DNA of 64,000 bases. Origin: Glandiceps talaboti. Its lineage: Eukaryota; Hemichordata; Enteropneusta; Spengelidae. Shown here piece by piece: positions 59,001-64,000 of this stretch. A program made the translations under genes and the position numbers. The DNA lies in the NCBI RefSeq assembly GCF_964340395.1, contig NC_135551.1, positions 15,710,003 to 15,774,002 on the forward strand, read 5' to 3'. The first letter of the stretch is position 1. Every line of letters starts with the position of its first letter. The notes below the pieces were generated by a model. That model was not told the origin of the DNA. It saw only the letters and a list, made by a program, of their open reading frames with translations, and searched no databases.

Positions 59001-61054
59001 ATATACTATATCGTACTTATTTACAATGATGCCAATTACTTTCCATGCCATTCGTTAATCTTTGAAAAACTAAATAAATGACCATATGTGAATAACGTGT
59101 TAATATAAGGACAGTGTTGTGATTAGAAATGTTCATCAGCTTGGTAGATCAAATGATTTTACAAAGGTTATAAAGCATAAGCAGTTCAAATATTTTAGCA
59201 TAATGAGCTGATGATCTGTCGTCAACGATCATCATGAGAATGACAAATTTCATAGCTACAGCTCAGCACTAAGCGGCGATACGGTATGATCACCCGATTG
59301 TAGATATCACTGAACTACCTAACATCTATAATCTGCTGATCATACCGCCACCTAGTGGTCAACTGTAACTGTGGAATTTGTCATTCCGATGAGGCTCGTC
59401 GAGCAAGGCAGTTCGAAAGCTCAATGCCAAAAACCATCAACTGCTTGTGTGTTATAACTATTGGAAATCAATAGTTGTTATATTATGACGCCATAACCGA
59501 ACAACATTGGATTAAAACAATAGTCTGACCTTGAAATCAAATTAAATAGTGTTATCACTAACATTTCACACTGTAGTGTTATTTATTATTTTCATTTGGT
59601 CAATTATCCTGTATTTTTCGCCAAATTGTTCACAAAGTAATTAAGTGAGAATCACGTCGACATATATTAGCTTGGATTAATTACATCAATTATTTAAGTG
59701 ATAGTTGTTATCTTTTACCCGATATTGAGATTATGGTATAGGAACGAATAAGACTATGAATTCGAAGATCCTGCTCCTGCATGTATTGCTTTCTGTGTTC
59801 GGAAACTAGTGAAGCCGTTAGGTACAAGGCAAGACACATGTCCTCACTAAGTTCAAAGTCATCTCTGGCGAACCTTCCGTTCGGTCTCAATTTCACTCTT
59901 GTTTTTGGTTGATGTAGCAGATCGTAATAATTTCGACCCCCTTCCACACCGACTTCTTGTCATTCGAGTCGTCATAATAACATATTATTGAATAGCTAGA
60001 AAAAAAACTAACACTTCACATCCCAATTTCTTTCAAAAACTGTCACTTGATCACGTGACTAACATGACATCATGAATAATAATGAGCTAATTATAATATT
60101 ATAAACTTCGCTTATATTACTCACACACCTTTTATAACCCATTCCGTTATGTCAATTTCATAAACATCAGCTCCATCTGTACTGAAATGTTCACTCTTAA
60201 AAACTTCTTTTAAAAGGCTTCTCTTCGTTGATGTCTTTCCAGCACCAAAAGCTCCAACTAGCATAATTCGACCACGATACAACTTTTTCTTCGTGTCTGG
60301 AAATTCAGCTGCACGTTGAAGGTCCTTTTTATTGTAGATATAAACATAGCTAGGGATTTTTAGCTTGTAGGATTATGATTTTGCCTATTTGAGGCGTCTC
60401 TTTAAATACCTGGACACACATAATCGATCTACGATTTGATTATAGTTTTTGTATGATTACCGGACAAAGAAAATGTGTTGACTTTAATAATATGTAATCA
60501 CGATAAATGAGATCAAAAGATGATTAATACGACTACCTACTAGTTGACCATAATTGTATGAATAATAAATAACATACAAATAATTCAAAACAACCAAAGT
60601 AATTGATTATTTTAGTATTTGATAGATTCACTCGCTTTGTATTATACTTTTTTTGGAAACTTCATAAACTAATTAGTCTTTGATGTCTACTTTTTTGTAA
60701 TACTCTACTGATATATCATCATTATACTCACGTGTTTGGTATTTTCGTCCTGAAAAATAGAGACACACAGACATAGTGAGATATAAGCTTAATATTTAAA
60801 CAAACAGCAAAGTGAGCGACACTTACAGATTATATAATGGAATCATAAAACTCACCAATATTTTAAGCAGTGTTAATTTACTAATTGAGTGACTGAAACA
60901 AACCTCAATCTGTTTCGCTAAGTTTTCAAAGCTACAGTGAAAATCTTGTGTTGCATATGAAATACTTTTATTAGAAAATTTAGATTTTCAAAGAGTAATT
61001 TACACTTTAGATCGCAGCATATTTGTCTAAACTTACCTTCCAGATCTCTTCCCA
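51981..61054 (-). CDS. ROCO-family protein: Roc GTPase, COR, C-terminal DED (N-terminus incomplete)
   Basis: A predicted cytosolic GTP-regulated scaffold joined to a death-fold module. Exons in reading order: candidate microexons 61054-61037 and 60749-60732 (18 nt each), then 60324-60129, 59952-59719 (or starting 59955), 57772-57474, 56798-56684, 56299-56157, 55565-54314, 52841-52811, 52284-51981. Phase is kept at every join, giving 863 residues from the second microexon to the TAA. Numbering from there: P-loop GAFGAGKTS near 30-38, G3 motif DSAGQ at 237-241, G4 motif TKKD at 328-331. COR occupies much of 336-752, with PVKWIHLE, FYHSVGEIVHY and VILDVGWLVNLFK. The last exon encodes a DED of about 80 residues, with LYLQLCQELGQDDEKKLRGF, DIFQRLEEKGVIS and LKDLLIAIERRPLV. 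No kinase or leucine-rich repeats are seen; LRR or ankyrin exons could lie upstream. The nearest known families are MFHAS1-like and DAPK-like ROCO proteins. G1-G3 spacing is about 200 residues, against about 45 in typical small GTPases. Confidence 0.88.
53007..53069. repeat. (TATG)n microsatellite in a ROCO intron
   Basis: About 16 TATG units, about 60 bases before the left Penelope-like fragment. Confidence 0.95.
53163..53207 (-). ncRNA. Hammerhead ribozyme, left copy
   Basis: Minus strand order: stem I AGUUGU, core CUGAUGA, stem II ACGC-loop AUUGA-GCGU, core GAAA, a short stem III with loop CGG, U at the cleavage position, then ACAACU closing stem I. Stem I and stem II pair fully. Predicted cleavage lies between 53169 and 53168. 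One departure from consensus is an A-U pair next to the core in stem II, where G-C is usual. Penelope-like elements of many animals are known to carry such ribozymes in their terminal repeats. Confidence 0.8.
53994..54040 (+). ncRNA. Hammerhead ribozyme, right copy
   Basis: Same fold as the left copy on the plus strand: AGUUGU (53994-53999), CUGAUGA (54000-54006), ACGC/GCGU stem with loop AUUGUGA, GAAA (54022-54025), short stem III, then ACAACU (54035-54040). Predicted cleavage lies between 54034 and 54035. Compared with the left copy it differs only by two extra bases in loop II, so the catalytic core is intact in both. Confidence 0.8.
54079..54178. repeat. (TATG)n-(TACG)n-(TATG)n microsatellite
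   Basis: Directly abuts the right end of the Penelope-like pair. The middle block (about 54104-54137) is TACG, a CpG-containing variant that has spread within the array. Confidence 0.95.
55790..55841. repeat. (GT)n and G15 tract in a ROCO intron
   Basis: A short (GT)n is followed, after about 15 bases, by a run of 15 G (55827-55841). Confidence 0.85.
56430..56563. repeat. (CATA)n/(CA)n microsatellite in a ROCO intron
   Basis: CATA units interrupted by a CACGCGCG patch and by aataagtga. Confidence 0.93.
57863..58133. mobile_element. MITE in a ROCO intron
   Basis: Inverted ends CATAATAGGGAACTTGCAA (left) and the reverse of CACAATAGGGAACTTGCAA (right), with weaker pairing inside (atcatggga / tcccatgat). 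271 bp, no coding sequence. Confidence 0.65.
59219..59402. mobile_element. Foldback element in a ROCO intron
   Basis: About 45-base ends pair at about 70% (gaatgacaaatttcatagctacag against the reverse of ctgtaactgtggaatttgtcattc), with an inner perfect pair cggtatgatca / tgatcataccg. Confidence 0.6.
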
Positions 61055-61726
61055 CTTAAATGGGCAAATCAATCATACAGATACACAAACCAACAAGTAG
61101 ATTGAGAGAAACAGCGAGAGACGTACACAGAGAGATATGGGGAAGAGACAGTGAGAGACAGAATTAGTTAGTGGTAGACACAAACTGTAATTCCTAACTG
61201 ATGTGTTAATTATATGTTAATTATATAAATTTTCTGCTGTACTCTAAGAATGAGGATATGACTCATTTGTTAGTATTTATAGAAAAGTATACAGTTGGAT
61301 GTATTACATAGAACATGTAATATAAATATTTTCATAAGAATTGATTTCAAAATATAAACATATCCCTCATATTTATTGCATCACTAATAGATCATAGAGA
61401 GAAAGATAAGAAGCAACAATTCACACGTGCTTCTAGTTTTAAACCAGACTTTAAACTTTTCAAATTGGTTGTATCAACCGTTTGTGATGAAGATAATTAT
61501 GGGTTTGCAAACACCAAAACTATTTAAAAAGCCATGTATTATATTAATTTTACGATCCTCATTGCTTTAATCACTGATTCCTAAATTGGCCACCATTAGG
61601 CAGGGAGACCTGGAATATATTTAGATCCTTAGGTTGAAAGGCATAAGCTTTAAAAAATGAGTTGACTTCTCACCACCTCGGGGAAAGAAAGTGCACATCA
61701 GGATAAATTCACGTTATCTACCAGTT

Positions 61727-61800
61727 GGCACGTTAGCTCAGCTGGTTAGAGCACTCTGACCAGTGTTTAGGGGACTTGGGTTCAATTCCTACAGGTGTCA
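61727..61800 (+). tRNA. Degenerate tRNA-like sequence (pseudogene or SINE head)
   Basis: An A box (TTAGCTCAGCTGGTTAGAGC) and a B box (GGTTCAATTCC) are well formed. The acceptor stem pairs in six of seven positions, the D stem fully (GCTC/GAGC), and a T run follows. The anticodon stem does not pair properly and position 33 is C, so a working tRNA is unlikely. It reads as a decayed tRNA or the pol III promoter part of a SINE. Confidence 0.4.
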
Positions 61801-62745
61801 CTTTTTAACACATCATAACTATGTTCGATTAAAAAATTCAGAACATCATCAACGTAAAAATATAGTAGAAATGTGTTGGGGAATATGAAGTAAACTTACC
61901 GTCTGGATACAGTGAATGAGTAATACGGTACACAATAAATAGTTCATGAGAGAGAGGGAGAGAGAGATAGAGATATGAAATTATTAGTTAAACAGGTGGT
62001 AAAAGGATCATTATAAACGGTAAATAAACACTAACTTGAACACAATAATTACAATATTACAAAATGCTAATTGACTAAAATAACTCACGGGTTTAACTTT
62101 ATTTCACATTTATTCTTTTCGGAAAGATAAACAAAAACGTAGTAAGCGGCTGGAAATATGATTGTCATTTATTAGTATGTATAGAAAAGTCGAATAAGCA
62201 ATCGTATTGGAACTCTTCATGTGAAACTATTCAAATATGTACGCGTCCTCTGTATTTATCGTATCACTAATGTACCATATAAGCATGAGACGGAATTTAC
62301 AACCTGAAAACGATGTAAAACCAGAACGGCGTAATTAAAGTATGTTCATTTCATTTTCTACAAAACCCAAATTTCAAATTCTTAAAGTATCAATGTCGTC
62401 TCTTGGTATACGAAGTAAAGTGTAACACGTGTGATATACAAAGTAAAAGTGATATTATTGGAATAAAATAGTATATGAAATAATCTAGCAGCATGATATT
62501 AAGTAATATGCCAACCCGTCATCGTAGTTAGTGTATCATCAATAAATTATGACATTAAAAGAGAATAAGATGAAATTATTATATAAACAGGTGGCAAAAG
62601 GATCGTTATAAACGGAAAACAAACAACAAGAACACGATAATCAAAATTTTATAAAAGGCTAATTGACTAATTAATTCAGTTGTTTAACTTTTTATACTCC
62701 TCGTACTTTTCGTAGTATAAAGGATAATTCCATCATAGATGCAAA

Positions 62746-62770
62746 CAGACAGACAGACAGACAGACAGTA

Positions 62771-62823
<53 letters not shown>
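62746..62823. repeat. (CAGA)n microsatellite
   Basis: CAGA units with one AGTAAG interruption. Confidence 0.95.
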
Positions 62824-62825
<2 letters not shown>

Positions 62826-63715
62826 AACAAAAACATAGCAAAGGATGACTGTAAATACCTTGCTGTAAGATAACAATATGACTGTCATTTATTAGTATGT
62901 ATAGAAAAGTACATTGCCATATATTGGTATACTTAGAACATTACAGTGAATGTAATAGAATACATTAGACACAACATGTAATAGAGGAATTTTCAAATGA
63001 GAAATCTTATTGAAACTCTTCATGTGAAACTATTAAAATTACTATGAAGGCATCCTCTGTATTTATTGAATCACTAATGCACTATATAAGCATAAATTAG
63101 AATTTAGAACCTAAGAACGGTGTAAAACAGAACGGTATAATTAATGTTGATTTCCTTTTCTACAAAACCCTAATCTCAAATTTTCAATATCAATATAATC
63201 TTTTAGTATACAGTGTAACATATAATAATTTTTAGATAGAACGTAAAAGGGATATTTTTGGAATAAAATAGTATATGAAATAATCTAGTAGCATGATATT
63301 AAGTAATATGGCGCCCCGTCATCGTATTTAGTGTATCATCAATAATATGAGACATTAAACGAGACAAGAATTGAAATTCCCACATGATATTGTATTTTTG
63401 TGATAACAGATTAACTTGATTGAAGTGTCTTCATCATCTGTGAAACGTTAATCTCAAAACATTGATATAATTTAAGAACATTAATATGTATTTGGTGACT
63501 ATAATCTCCACTGAAGACAAATATACACTTTTACTTACAAAGACAAGAAATATTGAAAAACACCTGTAAATTATATGTAGTGTACTATACAATGAGACAA
63601 TTTTAAGTCTAGAAATATGACTTATTGATTATGCATAAGTAGTATACTCCATAATAATCATATGCAAACTTACCGGCTAGATACAGGGAATGAGTGGAAC
63701 ACCATTCGTCACAAA

Positions 63716-63832
<117 letters not shown>

Positions 63833-64000
63833 AATTATTAGATAAACAGGTGGTAAAAGGGTCGTTATAAACTGTAAATAAACAACAACTTGAACGCAAT
63901 TTCATAAAACTCGGGTACATTACGGTCTGTGATTGTGTATAAAAAATGATATGGTTAAAAGGTAAGTTGACATCTCCCAAACGCTATGAAATTAACACTA

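Noticed and set aside
59205-59240. Another hammerhead ribozyme at ctgatga (also 12877, 38131 and 58253)
   Set aside because: None has a GAAA core with paired stems at the right spacing.

Overview
This window is nuclear DNA of an AT-rich multicellular animal. The genes are split by GT-AG introns, there are long di-, tri- and tetranucleotide arrays, many short inverted-repeat transposons, and an LTR retrotransposon. A mitochondrial ribosomal protein gene and death-effector-domain (DED) genes, one fused to a ROCO GTPase, fit a bilaterian invertebrate. I cannot name the species from the sequence alone. All three host genes lie on the minus strand.

Layout. 1-900: the first coding exon of a DED protein that runs off the left edge. 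0.9-26.2 kb: no gene I can support. This stretch holds a 1.27-kb minisatellite (4.15-5.42 kb), a locally duplicated block (6.3-6.9 and 11.3-13.2 kb), a paired CRE-like palindrome (13.3 kb) and large microsatellites (7.6, 10.4-10.8, 20.6-22.0, 24.8 and 26.2 kb). 26.587-36.561 kb: a complete Ty3/Gypsy retrotransposon on the minus strand with two 1538-bp LTRs that look identical, a tRNA-Lys(CUU) primer binding site and one uninterrupted gag-pol frame. It sits inside a (TATG)n microsatellite. 37.2-46.3 kb: MRPS15 in seven exons, whose introns are full of short inverted-repeat elements. 46.7-50.5 kb: two MITEs, a roughly 410-bp tandem repeat and a (CA)n/(CATA)n array. 51.98-61.05 kb: a ROCO gene (Roc GTPase, COR, C-terminal DED). 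Its introns carry a head-to-head pair of Penelope-like retroelement fragments, each ending in a hammerhead ribozyme fold, and at least two MITEs. 61-64 kb: diverged tandem cassettes, each with a splice-donor-like end, plus a degenerate tRNA-like sequence.

How the genes relate. MRPS15 is a housekeeping mitochondrial translation gene. The ROCO-DED gene and the left-edge DED gene look like cell-death or innate-signalling adaptors: a GTPase switch joined to a death-fold interaction module. They are about 51 kb apart with unrelated DNA between them, so I do not claim a functional cluster. Exon joins for MRPS15 and the ROCO gene were worked out by hand; reading phase is kept across every join. The most interesting items are the Roc-COR-DED architecture with a very large G1-G3 spacing, the two hammerhead ribozymes in the Penelope-like fragments, and the apparently very young Gypsy insertion.
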